Positions 18,243-26,029 of a stretch of DNA of 64,000 bases are shown piece by piece. How positions within the stretch are numbered: position 1 is the first letter of the stretch; every line of letters starts with the position of its first letter. Below the pieces are notes generated by a model that was not told the DNA's origin, searched no databases, and saw only the letters and a program-made list of their open reading frames with translations. This DNA comes from an uncultured Collinsella sp. (GTDB lineage Bacteria; Actinomycetota; Coriobacteriia; Coriobacteriales; Coriobacteriaceae): positions 1 through 64,000 of the forward strand of contig CAAFPY010000014.1 of the NCBI GenBank assembly GCA_900764955.1, given 5' to 3'. Both the position numbers and the translations under genes were made by a program.

Positions 18243-18277
18243 AAAGGCGTTCTCCCCTACGGAGGGCGCCTTTTTTT
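18243..18277 (+). terminator. Intrinsic terminator of rpmB
   Basis: AAAGGCG and CTCC pair with GGAG and CGCCTTT, followed by a run of T (18271-18277). Confidence 0.9.
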
Positions 18278-18278
18278 G

Positions 18279-18307
18279 CGCTCATTGGGGACAGACTTAC
18301 ATGAGTG
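18279..18307 (+). repeat. REP-like unit, left outer copy
   Basis: 29 nt beginning CGCTCATTGGGGACAGAC and ending ACATGAGTG. The reverse complement is found exactly at 19359-19387, so the pair brackets the transposase gene in inverted orientation. Internally the CTCAT/ATGAG ends are complementary. Confidence 0.85.
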
Positions 18308-18337
18308 TTTGCACTTTTCAAAGGGATCATAGCCCCA

Positions 18338-18364
18338 CTCATTGGGGACACACTTAGATGAGTG
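18338..18364 (+). repeat. REP-like unit, second left copy
   Basis: CTCATTGGGGACACACTTAG then ATGAGTG, differing from the outer copy at two positions. Its longer CACTCAT/ATGAGTG ends form an inverted repeat. Confidence 0.8.
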
Positions 18365-18372
18365 TTTTCACG

Positions 18373-18388
18373 CATTGGGGACAGACAT
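18373..18388 (+). repeat. Partial REP-like unit, third left copy
   Basis: CATTGGGGACAGACAT; the reverse complement at 19335-19350 matches 15 of 16 positions. Confidence 0.65.
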
Positions 18389-18429
18389 GACGCACGCATG
18401 CGGCGTCCCGATCGGCTCCGGCCCCTATC

Positions 18430-19206
18430 TCACGCTGCATCCTTCCAGCCTGCAGTAGCCTTGGTCACGCTTGTGGCGCCGATACCGGTGATACGGGCAA
18501 TTTGCTTGACCGTGAGATGTGCCCGCCTGAGCCTCAGCAGGCAGGCATCGCGTTCGGGGCGTGGCAGGGCCTTGAGCAACGCAGGATCTATGCTCGTCAG
18601 GACTTCGCGCGCAACGAAAAGGGCCTCCTCATCGGGGATCCGCCGGCGCGGAAGAACCTCCACTGACCAGATGCGCCCGGCAACTTTCTTGAGATGCTCG
18701 CAATAGCGACGGGAGCCTCCGACAACATCAAGCATAGGGGCCGCATCACAGATGTCAAAGGGATCATAGCCCAGCTGATACGCCTTATAGCTTGACCAGC
18801 GGTACGCCTCGAGCGAGTCAAGCGCACCCTTCACGGGATTGAGATGAATATAGTCGAGCAGCTGCACTGCCTGCGTGTCCGACTCAACCGCGACCCGCGA
18901 ATAGCGATTGTCAAATAGATGGCCCGTTCTTCCCGTTTTCCCATTGAAATACTTGGCATACGCCGTCAGCGCGCACTGCATTGCCTTTGAAAGGTTGTCA
19001 TATGGGTCATCAGCCATCAAATGGAAGTGGTTGTCCATAAGACACCAGGCCAACACCGCCACGTCATGGCACGCAAACCTGTCCGATATGTCCGATAGGA
19101 AACGATAGCGGTCGGAATCATCTTCAAAAATGATCTGTTTGGAGTTACCGCGGTCAAAGACGTGGTAATAGCCGGTGAGCGATATTTCGCGGGCGCATCG
19201 GGGCAT
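18430..19206 (-). CDS. REP-associated tyrosine transposase (Y1/HUH family)
   Basis: A 258-residue IS200-like single-strand transposase of the RAYT type. The N-terminus GYYHVFDRGNSKQIIF is typical. MDNHFHLMA holds the HUH metal motif, and YIHLNPVKG fits the catalytic-Tyr region. The C-terminal part (LTVKQIARITGIGATSVTKATAG) resembles a helix-turn-helix, as in RAYTs. ATG 19206 has AAAGGAG 5 nt upstream. The gene is intact and flanked by inverted REP-like units at 18279-18307 and 19359-19387. RAYTs are usually domesticated, single-copy, and act on dispersed REP sequences rather than moving as an insertion sequence. Confidence 0.85.
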   Translation of the reverse strand: MPRCAREISLTGYYHVFDRGNSKQIIFEDDSDRYRFLSDISDRFACHDVAVLAWCLMDNHFHLMADDPYDNLSKAMQCALTAYAKYFNGKTGRTGHLFDNRYSRVAVESDTQAVQLLDYIHLNPVKGALDSLEAYRWSSYKAYQLGYDPFDICDAAPMLDVVGGSRRYCEHLKKVAGRIWSVEVLPRRRIPDEEALFVAREVLTSIDPALLKALPRPERDACLLRLRRAHLTVKQIARITGIGATSVTKATAGWKDAA

Positions 19207-19334
19207 GGTCTCTCCTTTCAAAGCCGTACAGGCAACACCTAAAAGGAGAGAAGGAACGCGAAATGCTGAGCCTGTGACCTATTTATATCCAATCAGCAAC
19301 AAAAACAGGCCCAAAACGACAAAATCGCAAATCG

Positions 19335-19350
19335 ATGTCTGTCCCAAATG
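19335..19350 (-). repeat. Partial REP-like unit, right inner copy
   Basis: Reverse complement reads CATTTGGGACAGACAT, one mismatch from the left partial unit at 18373-18388. Confidence 0.65.
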
Positions 19351-19358
19351 AGTGAAAC

Positions 19359-19387
19359 CACTCATGTAAGTCTGTCCCCAATGAGCG
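19359..19387 (-). repeat. REP-like unit, right outer copy (inverted)
   Basis: Exact reverse complement of 18279-18307 over 29 nt. With the left copy it delimits a unit of about 1.1 kb around the transposase gene. Confidence 0.85.
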
Positions 19388-19415
19388 GGGCGATGCACTG
19401 GCAGATAGTTTTAGT

Positions 19416-19445
19416 TAAAACGCTTCAGTTTATTGAAGCGTTTTA
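19416..19445. promoter_or_regulatory. Perfect palindrome upstream of adhE
   Basis: TAAAACGCTTCA, 6-nt spacer, TGAAGCGTTTTA. It lies 44 nt upstream of the adhE -10. It could be an operator for a redox or alcohol regulator, or a bidirectional intrinsic terminator given the terminal TTTTA. It does not match the Rex consensus closely. Confidence 0.6.
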
Positions 19446-19488
19446 GTATGCCTTTTACGGGAATCTTGCCGTTCGCCGAATAATTTCT

Positions 19489-19497
19489 TGCTATCAT
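19489..19497 (+). promoter_or_regulatory. Extended -10 of adhE promoter
   Basis: TGCTATCAT, 41 nt before the ATG, identical to the rpsB -10. TTGCCG at 19466 would be a -35 only with a 20-nt spacer. Confidence 0.5.
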
Positions 19498-19537
19498 GCA
19501 AGTCGTAGGGTAAATCTCCGATCGCAAGGAGACACAA

Positions 19538-22186
19538 ATGGTGAAAAAGTCACCGGAAAACACTACTCCCGCAATTGTGGACAACGTAGAGGCGCTTGAG
19601 GCTAAGCTCGCTCAGATGCGAGAGGCCCAGGCGCTTTTTGCTACGTACACGCAGGAGCAGGTCGACAAGATCTTCTATGAGGCCGCCATGGCCGCCAACA
19701 AGGCTCGTATCCCGTTGGCGAAGATGGCCATCGAGGAGACCGGCCGCGGCGTTCTTGAGGACAAGGTCATCAAGAACCACTACGCCGCAGAGTACATCTA
19801 CAACGCTTACAAGAACACCAAGACCTGTGGCGTTCTGGAGCGCGACGAGGCTTACGGCATCACCAAGATCGCCGAGCCCATCGGCATCGTGGGCGCCGTC
19901 ATCCCGACGACCAACCCCACCTCCACCGCGATCTTCAAGACGCTGATCAGCCTGAAGACCCGCAACGGCATCATCATCTCCCCGCACCCGGCAGCCGCCA
20001 AGTGCACCATCGCCGCCGCCAAGCTCGTGCTTGACGCCGCCGTCAAGGCCGGCGCCCCCGAGGGCATCATCGGCTGGGTCGATGTCCCCTCCATCGAGCT
20101 GACCAACATGGTCATGCGCGACGTCGACATCATCCTCGCCACCGGTGGCCCGGGCATGGTCAAGGCCGCCTACTCCTCGGGCAAGCCCGCCCTGGGCGTT
20201 GGCGCCGGTAACACCCCGGTCATCATCGACGACACCGCCGACGTGCTGCTCGCCGTCAACTCCATCATCCACTCCAAGACCTTCGACAACGGCATGATCT
20301 GCGCTTCCGAGCAGTCCGTGACCGTCATCGACACCATCTATGACCAGGTCAAAGCCGAGTTCCAGAAGCGCGGCTGCTACTTCGTCAAGCAGGGTGCCGA
20401 GATGGAGGCCCTGCGTGCCGCCATGTTCAAGAACGGCGCTCTCGATCACCGCATTCCCGGCATGGCTGCCGCCAAGATCGCCGAGCTCGCCGGCATCGAG
20501 GTTCCTGCCAAGACCAAGATCCTGATCGCCGAGGTCCCCTCCACCGACCCCGCCAAGGAGGAGTTCTCCCACGAGAAGCTCTCCCCGGTCCTGGCCATGT
20601 ATCACGCCAAGGACTTCCAGGAGGCCGTCGACAAGGCCGAGCACCTGGTGCTCGCCGGTGGCCCGGGCCACACCGCCTCTCTGTACGTGCACCCCGCCCA
20701 GGCCGAGAAGATCAGCCTGTTCGAGCACGTCATGAAGGCCTGCCGTATCGTCATCAACACCCCGTCCTCGCACGGCGGCATCGGTGATCTGTACAACTTT
20801 GGCATGAAGCCGTCTCTGACCCTGGGCTGCGGCTCCTGGGGCGGCAACTCCGTCTCCGAGAACGTTGGGGTGAAGCACTTGATCAACGTTAAGACTGTGG
20901 CCGAGCGCCGTGAGAACATGCTGTGGTTCCGCGCTCCCGAGAAGGTCTACTTCAAGAAGGGTTCCACGCCCGTCGCCCTCGACGAGCTTGGCAACGTCAT
21001 GGGCAAGAAGCGCGCCTTCATCGTCACCGACCAGTTCCTCTTCAAGAATGGCAACACCCGCGCCATCGAGGCCAAGCTCGACGAGATGGGCATCGCCCAC
21101 GACTGCTTCTACGACGTCGAGCCCGATCCGTCGCTGCAGTGCGCACGTCGCGGCGCCAAGCAGATGGCTCTCTTTGAGCCGGACGTCATCATCGCCGTCG
21201 GCGGTGGCTCCGCTATGGACGCCGGCAAGATCATGTGGATGATGTACGAGCACCCCGAGTGCAAGTTTGAGGACATGGCCATGGACTTCATGGACATCCG
21301 CAAGCGTATCTTCACTTTCCCCGAGATGGGCAAGAAGGCCTACTTCGTCGCCGTCCCGACCTCTTCGGGTACCGGCTCCGAGTGCACGCCGTTCGCCATC
21401 ATCACCGACAAGGAGACCGGCATCAAGTGGCCGCTCGCCGACTACGCGCTGCTCCCCAACATGGCTATCGTCGACGCCGACAACTGCATGACCGCCCCGC
21501 GCGGCCTGACCGCTGCCTCCGGCATCGACGTCATGACCCACGCCATCGAGTCCTACGTCTCCATCATGGCTTCCGACTACACCAAGGGCCTCTCCGAGCG
21601 CGCTGCTAAGCTCGTCTTCGAGAACCTGCCCTCCAGCTTCACGAACGGCGCCAAGGACCCGCATGCCCGCGAGGAGATGCACAACGCCTCTTGCATGGCC
21701 GGTATGGCCTTCGCCAACGCCTTCCTGGGCCTCAACCACTCCATGGCTCACAAGCTCGGCGCCTTCCATCACCTGCCTCACGGCCTCGCCAACGCCGTCA
21801 TCCTGACCCGCGTTATGCGCTACAACGCCGCCGAGGCTCCCATCAAGATGGGTACCTTCTCCCAGTATCCTTACCCCAACGCGCTGCACAACTACGCCGA
21901 GATGGCCAAGTACTGCGGCATCGAGGGCAAGGACGACAAGGAGGTCTTCGAGAACTTCATCACGAAGCTCGAGGAACTCAAGGACTTCATCGGCGTCAAG
22001 AAGACCATCGCCGACTACGGTGTTGACGAGCAGTACTTCCTCGACACCCTCGACGAGATGACCGAGCAGGCATTCAACGACCAGTGCACCGGCGCAAACC
22101 CGCGCTACCCGCTCATGAGCGAGATCAAGGAGCTCTACCTGGACGCCTACTACGGCCGCGAGCCTCAGGACTACGCCGTCTGCTAG
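19538..22186 (+). CDS. adhE: Bifunctional acetaldehyde-CoA / alcohol dehydrogenase
   Basis: An 882-residue fusion that reduces acetyl-CoA to acetaldehyde and then ethanol, regenerating two NAD+ in fermentation. The N-terminal aldehyde dehydrogenase half has NGMICASEQ with catalytic Cys about residue 255 and ATGGPGMVKAAY. The C-terminal iron alcohol dehydrogenase half has VGGGSAMDAGKIMW, PTSSGTGSECTPFA and the metal-binding GIDVMTHAIESYVS and HSMAHKLGAFHHLPHG. AAGGAG precedes the ATG. Codon use is strongly biased to C-ending codons, suggesting high expression. AdhE normally forms filaments (spirosomes). It stands alone with a palindrome in its promoter region. Confidence 0.97.
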   Translation: MVKKSPENTTPAIVDNVEALEAKLAQMREAQALFATYTQEQVDKIFYEAAMAANKARIPLAKMAIEETGRGVLEDKVIKNHYAAEYIYNAYKNTKTCGVLERDEAYGITKIAEPIGIVGAVIPTTNPTSTAIFKTLISLKTRNGIIISPHPAAAKCTIAAAKLVLDAAVKAGAPEGIIGWVDVPSIELTNMVMRDVDIILATGGPGMVKAAYSSGKPALGVGAGNTPVIIDDTADVLLAVNSIIHSKTFDNGMICASEQSVTVIDTIYDQVKAEFQKRGCYFVKQGAEMEALRAAMFKNGALDHRIPGMAAAKIAELAGIEVPAKTKILIAEVPSTDPAKEEFSHEKLSPVLAMYHAKDFQEAVDKAEHLVLAGGPGHTASLYVHPAQAEKISLFEHVMKACRIVINTPSSHGGIGDLYNFGMKPSLTLGCGSWGGNSVSENVGVKHLINVKTVAERRENMLWFRAPEKVYFKKGSTPVALDELGNVMGKKRAFIVTDQFLFKNGNTRAIEAKLDEMGIAHDCFYDVEPDPSLQCARRGAKQMALFEPDVIIAVGGGSAMDAGKIMWMMYEHPECKFEDMAMDFMDIRKRIFTFPEMGKKAYFVAVPTSSGTGSECTPFAIITDKETGIKWPLADYALLPNMAIVDADNCMTAPRGLTAASGIDVMTHAIESYVSIMASDYTKGLSERAAKLVFENLPSSFTNGAKDPHAREEMHNASCMAGMAFANAFLGLNHSMAHKLGAFHHLPHGLANAVILTRVMRYNAAEAPIKMGTFSQYPYPNALHNYAEMAKYCGIEGKDDKEVFENFITKLEELKDFIGVKKTIADYGVDEQYFLDTLDEMTEQAFNDQCTGANPRYPLMSEIKELYLDAYYGREPQDYAVC

Positions 22187-22204
22187 TTTTAGCACGGTTT
22201 TTAA

Positions 22205-22241
22205 CGGCAGGGGTGCACGGGTGTTTCACACACCCCCGCCG
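22205..22241 (+). terminator. Hairpin between adhE and the kinase-like gene
   Basis: CGGC and GGGGTG pair with CACCCC and GCCG. There is no T-tract, so it may attenuate or protect the transcript rather than end it. Confidence 0.45.
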
Positions 22242-22274
22242 TCGCTTCTATCGCATCGTTGAAAGGATGCAACC

Positions 22275-23039
22275 ATGCTGCTACCCGATTCCAAGACCGA
22301 GCTCGTCCGCCGTGGCAACAAGGTCGTTTACGACCTGGGCGACAAGATCGTCAAGGTCTTTAACGAGACCAAGCCTGTCTCCGACGTGTTCAACGAGGCT
22401 TTGAATCTTGCCCGCATCAATGAGTGCGGCATCCGCAGCCCCAAGGCTCTCGAGGTTTCCCAGCTCGAGAACGCCAACGGCTGGGCGCTCGTGACCGAGA
22501 AGGTTCCGGGCACCACCCTTGCCGAGAAGATGACTGCTGAGCCCCAGCGCTTTGGTGAGTATCTCGAGATGTTCGTCGACCTCCAGATCGAGATCCACGG
22601 CTATACCTCCCCGCTGCTCAACCGTCAGCGCGACAAGTTCGCCCGCATGATCGACAGCCTTGATCAGCTCAATGCCACCACGCGCTACAACCTTCAGGAG
22701 CGTCTGGACGGCATGACCAAGGAGTTCAAGGTCTGCCACGGCGACTTCAACCCCTCCAACGTCATCGTCGGCGACGACGGCCAGCTCTATGTGTGCGACT
22801 GGGCACACGCCACCCAGGGCTCCCCTGCTGCCGACGTTGCCACCACCTACCTGCTCTTCGCCCTCAACAGCAAGGACCAGGCTGAGGCCTACTTGGAGCT
22901 CTACTGCGACCGCGCCGACATGCCCATGCAGGTCGTGCGTCAGTGGACGAGCATCGTCGCCGCTTCCGAGCTCGCTCGTAAGCGCAACGTGAACGATGAG
23001 TTCCTGAAGAACTGGATCGACGTCGTCGATTATCAGTAA
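22275..23039 (+). CDS. Aminoglycoside phosphotransferase / choline kinase-fold protein
   Basis: A 254-residue protein kinase-like phosphotransferase. An N-terminal lobe with a possible ATP Lys (KVVYDLGDKIVKVFN) is followed by the catalytic loop VCHGDFNPSNVIV and the metal-binding CDWAHATQGSPAADVATTYL. This is the APH family pattern (HGDxxxxN, then DW). It shares the adhE transcript direction, 88 nt downstream, and is followed by a strong terminator. The substrate is unknown: small-molecule kinases for sugars, choline and amino-alcohols share this fold, so antibiotic resistance should not be assumed. Confidence 0.8.
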   Translation: MLLPDSKTELVRRGNKVVYDLGDKIVKVFNETKPVSDVFNEALNLARINECGIRSPKALEVSQLENANGWALVTEKVPGTTLAEKMTAEPQRFGEYLEMFVDLQIEIHGYTSPLLNRQRDKFARMIDSLDQLNATTRYNLQERLDGMTKEFKVCHGDFNPSNVIVGDDGQLYVCDWAHATQGSPAADVATTYLLFALNSKDQAEAYLELYCDRADMPMQVVRQWTSIVAASELARKRNVNDEFLKNWIDVVDYQ

Positions 23040-23071
23040 TATCTGAGCGATTTATTTCGCATCGGAGGCAC

Positions 23072-23112
23072 AAGAAAACCCCGCAGCTCATATGGGCTGT
23101 GGGGTTTTCTTT
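23072..23112 (+). terminator. Intrinsic terminator after the kinase-like gene
   Basis: AAGAAAACCCC (23072-23082) pairs exactly with GGGGTTTTCTT (23101-23111), with an inner CAGC/GCTG pair and a T-rich end. Confidence 0.92.
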
Positions 23113-23135
23113 ACCCATCGAGTTTATTCCAACAA

Positions 23136-23178
23136 AATAGACTGCTCCGCATCTCATCCTAAGAGAGATACGGAGCAG
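23136..23178 (-). terminator. Intrinsic terminator of the proS operon
   Basis: CTGCTCCG and ATCTC pair with GAGAT and CGGAGCAG (23142-23178), followed on the minus strand by TCTATTTTG. It lies 34 nt past the proS stop. Confidence 0.8.
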
Positions 23179-23211
23179 CCCCGCAATTACATCTAATAGC
23201 AGAAACGTCGA

Positions 23212-24933
23212 TTAACGGCGGGCCGCCTTAACAAGCTCGGCAATCTTGGCGACTACCTCGTCGATCGCCACGTCCTCACGCTCGCCCGTGGCACGGTCCT
23301 TGAGCTCCACAGTACCATTCTTGAGGCCACGCTTGCCAAGCACGACCTGATACGGGAAGCCCATGAGGTCGTTATCGGCAAACTTAAAGCCAGGACGCTC
23401 GTCACGGTCATCGACGACAACCTCGATACCCTCGGCGCACAGGCCCTCGACGATTTGGTCGCAAACGTTAGCGCACTCCTCCTTCTTGGGATCGAGCGGA
23501 ATCACCGCGACCTCGTACGGGGCAACGGAGACCGGCCAGACGATGCCGTGTTCGTCGTTGTGCTGCTCCACGACGGCAGCAAGCGAGCGGGACACACCAA
23601 CGCCGTAGCAACCCATGATAAGCGGCTTCTCCTTGCCGTCCTCGTCCATAAAGGTGGCGCCCATGGCCTCGGAATACTTGGTACCCAGCTGGAAGACCTG
23701 CGAGACCTCGATGCCGCGAGCAGCAGAGAGCGGCTTGCCGCAGTGCGGGCAGGGATCGCCGGCAACGACGGTTACCAGGTCGGCCCACTCGTCGACGGTA
23801 AAGTCGCGCTCGGGGCAGGCACCGGTAAAGTGATAATCGACCTCGTTGGCACCGCAGGCCCACTGCTTGGACTCGCGCAGGCTCTCGTCGCACACCAGGC
23901 GAATGCCCTCGGGCAGGTTAACCGGTCCGATAAAGCCCTTATGCAGACCGTAGGTCTGGAGCTCCTCATCAGTCATCATGCGATAGGCCTTGCCAAAGAC
24001 ATGCTCGGCCTTGCAATCGTTGAGCTCGTGGTCGCCCGGAACAATGGCCACGACGGGCTTGCCCTCGGCGTCGAGGAGTGCCAGAGACTTGCGCGTGCCG
24101 TTCTCGGGGAAGCCGAAGAACTTTGCAACGGCCTCGATGGTGCCCATGCCCGGAGTCTCGACCTTGGTAAGCGTACCGTCGCCAGGACCCTCGGTCACAA
24201 CGACCTTGGTGCTTGCGGCCTCATCGTCGGCAGCGAAGCCGCAATCGTCGCAGTAGACGAGCGAAGCCTCGCCAGCGTCGGCCAAAGCCATGTACTCGAC
24301 GGAGGTATCGCCACCGATCTCGCCGGAGTCGGCGACAACGGGCAGAGCCTTGATGTAGCAGCGCTCGCAAATGTTGGCATAGGCCTGCTTCATCTTGTCG
24401 TACTCCTCCTGCAGGCTCTCCTGCGTAGCAGAGAAGCTGTAGGCGTCCTTCATGATGAACTCGCGACCGCGCATCAGGCCAAAACGGGGACGGAACTCGT
24501 CGCGGAACTTATCCTGGATGTGATAAAGGTTCACTGGCAGCTGCTTGTAGGAACGCAACTCATTGCGCACCAGGGCAGTCACGGTCTCCTCGTGCGTGGG
24601 TCCGAGCACAAACTCGCGGCCGTGGCGGTCATCAAAGCGCACAAGCTCCTTGCCATAGGCATCGATACGGCCGGACTCACGCCACAGCTCGGCATCGACC
24701 ATGATGGGCATCATGAGCTCCTGAGCACCGGCGGCATCCATCTCGTCGCGCACGATGTTCTCGATCTTGCGGATCGAGCGCCAAGCGAGCGGCAGATAGG
24801 AATACAGGCCGGCGGCCTCCTTGCGGATCATGCCAGCGCGAAGCAGCAGACGGTGGCTCGCTAGCTCGGCATCCGCCGGATCCTCTTTGAGCGTCGGCGC
24901 ATAGAGCTTAGACATATACATTGCTCGGGTCAT
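23212..24933 (-). CDS. proS: Prolyl-tRNA synthetase (bacterial type)
   Basis: A 573-residue class II synthetase. Motif 1 region GLYSYLPLAWRSIRKIENIVRDEMDAAGAQE, motif 2 (VNLYHIQDKFRDEFRPRFGLMRGREFIMKDAYSF) and motif 3 (MGCYGVGVSRSLAAVVEQ) are present. A YbaK-like editing domain is inserted between motifs 2 and 3, typical of the bacterial form that hydrolyses Ala-tRNA-Pro. A C-terminal anticodon domain follows. The ATG directly follows the ispG stop (TAAATG), with GAGGAG 6 nt upstream. Confidence 0.96.
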   Translation of the reverse strand: MTRAMYMSKLYAPTLKEDPADAELASHRLLLRAGMIRKEAAGLYSYLPLAWRSIRKIENIVRDEMDAAGAQELMMPIMVDAELWRESGRIDAYGKELVRFDDRHGREFVLGPTHEETVTALVRNELRSYKQLPVNLYHIQDKFRDEFRPRFGLMRGREFIMKDAYSFSATQESLQEEYDKMKQAYANICERCYIKALPVVADSGEIGGDTSVEYMALADAGEASLVYCDDCGFAADDEAASTKVVVTEGPGDGTLTKVETPGMGTIEAVAKFFGFPENGTRKSLALLDAEGKPVVAIVPGDHELNDCKAEHVFGKAYRMMTDEELQTYGLHKGFIGPVNLPEGIRLVCDESLRESKQWACGANEVDYHFTGACPERDFTVDEWADLVTVVAGDPCPHCGKPLSAARGIEVSQVFQLGTKYSEAMGATFMDEDGKEKPLIMGCYGVGVSRSLAAVVEQHNDEHGIVWPVSVAPYEVAVIPLDPKKEECANVCDQIVEGLCAEGIEVVVDDRDERPGFKFADNDLMGFPYQVVLGKRGLKNGTVELKDRATGEREDVAIDEVVAKIAELVKAARR

Positions 24934-26016
24934 TTATTTCTCCTCAATAAGTTTGTCGACCTCGGCCATAAGCGCGTCGACAATTTGATCCTCAGCTACT
25001 TTACCAATGATCTGGCCATGCGAAAAGAGCAGGCCCTGACCACGTCCGCAGGCAACACCCAGGTCGGCGTCAGATGCCTCTCCGGGGCCGTTGACCGCAC
25101 ATCCCATCACGGCGATCGAAAGCGGCGCGGAATAGTTCTTAAGCCGCTCGGTGACCTCCTCGGCGATGGGAATCAGGTTAACCTGGCAGCGGGCGCACGT
25201 GGGGCACGAGACAATCTCGGGACCACGGCGACGCAGGCCCAGCGACTGTAGAATTCCCCAGGCGACCGGCGGCTCCTCAACCGGATCGGCCGTGAGCGAC
25301 ACACGCATGGTGTCACCGATGCCTTCGGAAAGCAAGATACCCAAGCCTACAGAGCTCTTGATGGTGCCCTGAAGCTTGGTCCCCGCCTCCGTCACGCCCA
25401 GGTGGAGCGGAACATGCGGTATCTCGCGCGACAGGGCGCGATAGGTATCAAGTGTCGTCTGTACGCTATGGGCCTTGGCGGATAGCACGATGTTGGTAAA
25501 CCCACGGTCCTCAAAGTGCCGCACAAAGCGTTCGCTCGACATCACGAGCTTTTCGGGCTGCGTGAGGTCGTCGCGCTCGGCAATATCTTGCTCAAGCGAG
25601 CCCGCGTTCACGCCAATGCGAATCGCGCAGCCCGCGGCACCCGCGGCATCGATGACGGCATCGACCTTAGCCCAATCGCCGATATTGCCGGGGTTGATGC
25701 GCAGCTTAGAGGCACCAGCCTCGACAGCGCCAATGGCAAGCTTATGGTTAAAATGGATATCGGCGACGATTGGCACCGGAGACTCGGCACAAATCGTGCG
25801 AAAGCCCTCGAGCGCAGCCTCGGTAGGCACGCTCACGCGCACGATATCGCAGCCAGCCTGCGCCAACGCGCACACTTGCGCAAGCGTTGCCTGGGCATCA
25901 GCAGTATCGGTGCAGGTCATAGACTGAACCACGACCGGAGCGCCACCACCGATCTGCACGCCGCCCACATGCACGGGGCGCGTCAACTCGCGAGGCAAAG
26001 GATGGGATAAAGACAA
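24934..26016 (-). CDS. ispG: 4-hydroxy-3-methylbut-2-enyl-diphosphate synthase
   Basis: A 360-residue 4Fe-4S enzyme of the MEP pathway that converts MEcPP to HMBPP. TIM-barrel portion with VVVQSMTCTDTADAQATLAQV and KLRINPGNIGDW; C-terminal cluster ligands in SCPTCARCQVNL and the signature VMGCAVNGPGEASDADLG. I start it at TTG 26016, 14 nt after the site-2 protease stop, with GGGGAG 8 nt upstream; a longer frame lacks family similarity. It groups with dxr and uppS as an isoprenoid block. Confidence 0.95.
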   Translation of the reverse strand: MSLSHPLPRELTRPVHVGGVQIGGGAPVVVQSMTCTDTADAQATLAQVCALAQAGCDIVRVSVPTEAALEGFRTICAESPVPIVADIHFNHKLAIGAVEAGASKLRINPGNIGDWAKVDAVIDAAGAAGCAIRIGVNAGSLEQDIAERDDLTQPEKLVMSSERFVRHFEDRGFTNIVLSAKAHSVQTTLDTYRALSREIPHVPLHLGVTEAGTKLQGTIKSSVGLGILLSEGIGDTMRVSLTADPVEEPPVAWGILQSLGLRRRGPEIVSCPTCARCQVNLIPIAEEVTERLKNYSAPLSIAVMGCAVNGPGEASDADLGVACGRGQGLLFSHGQIIGKVAEDQIVDALMAEVDKLIEEK

Positions 26017-26029
26017 TCCAAACACTCCC

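Noticed and set aside
18281..19387. CRISPR array from repeated CATTGGGGACAGAC
   Set aside because: Units are in both orientations, irregularly spaced, self-complementary and flank a RAYT gene; REP-like elements explain them better.
19550..22195. An 881-codon minus-strand frame opposite adhE
   Set aside because: Shadow of a strongly codon-biased gene; the protein is a Val/Gly/Leu/Asp-rich low-complexity string.
22275..23039. Aminoglycoside resistance gene
   Set aside because: Only the general fold motifs are present; context with adhE and lack of resistance-enzyme signatures argue for a metabolic kinase.
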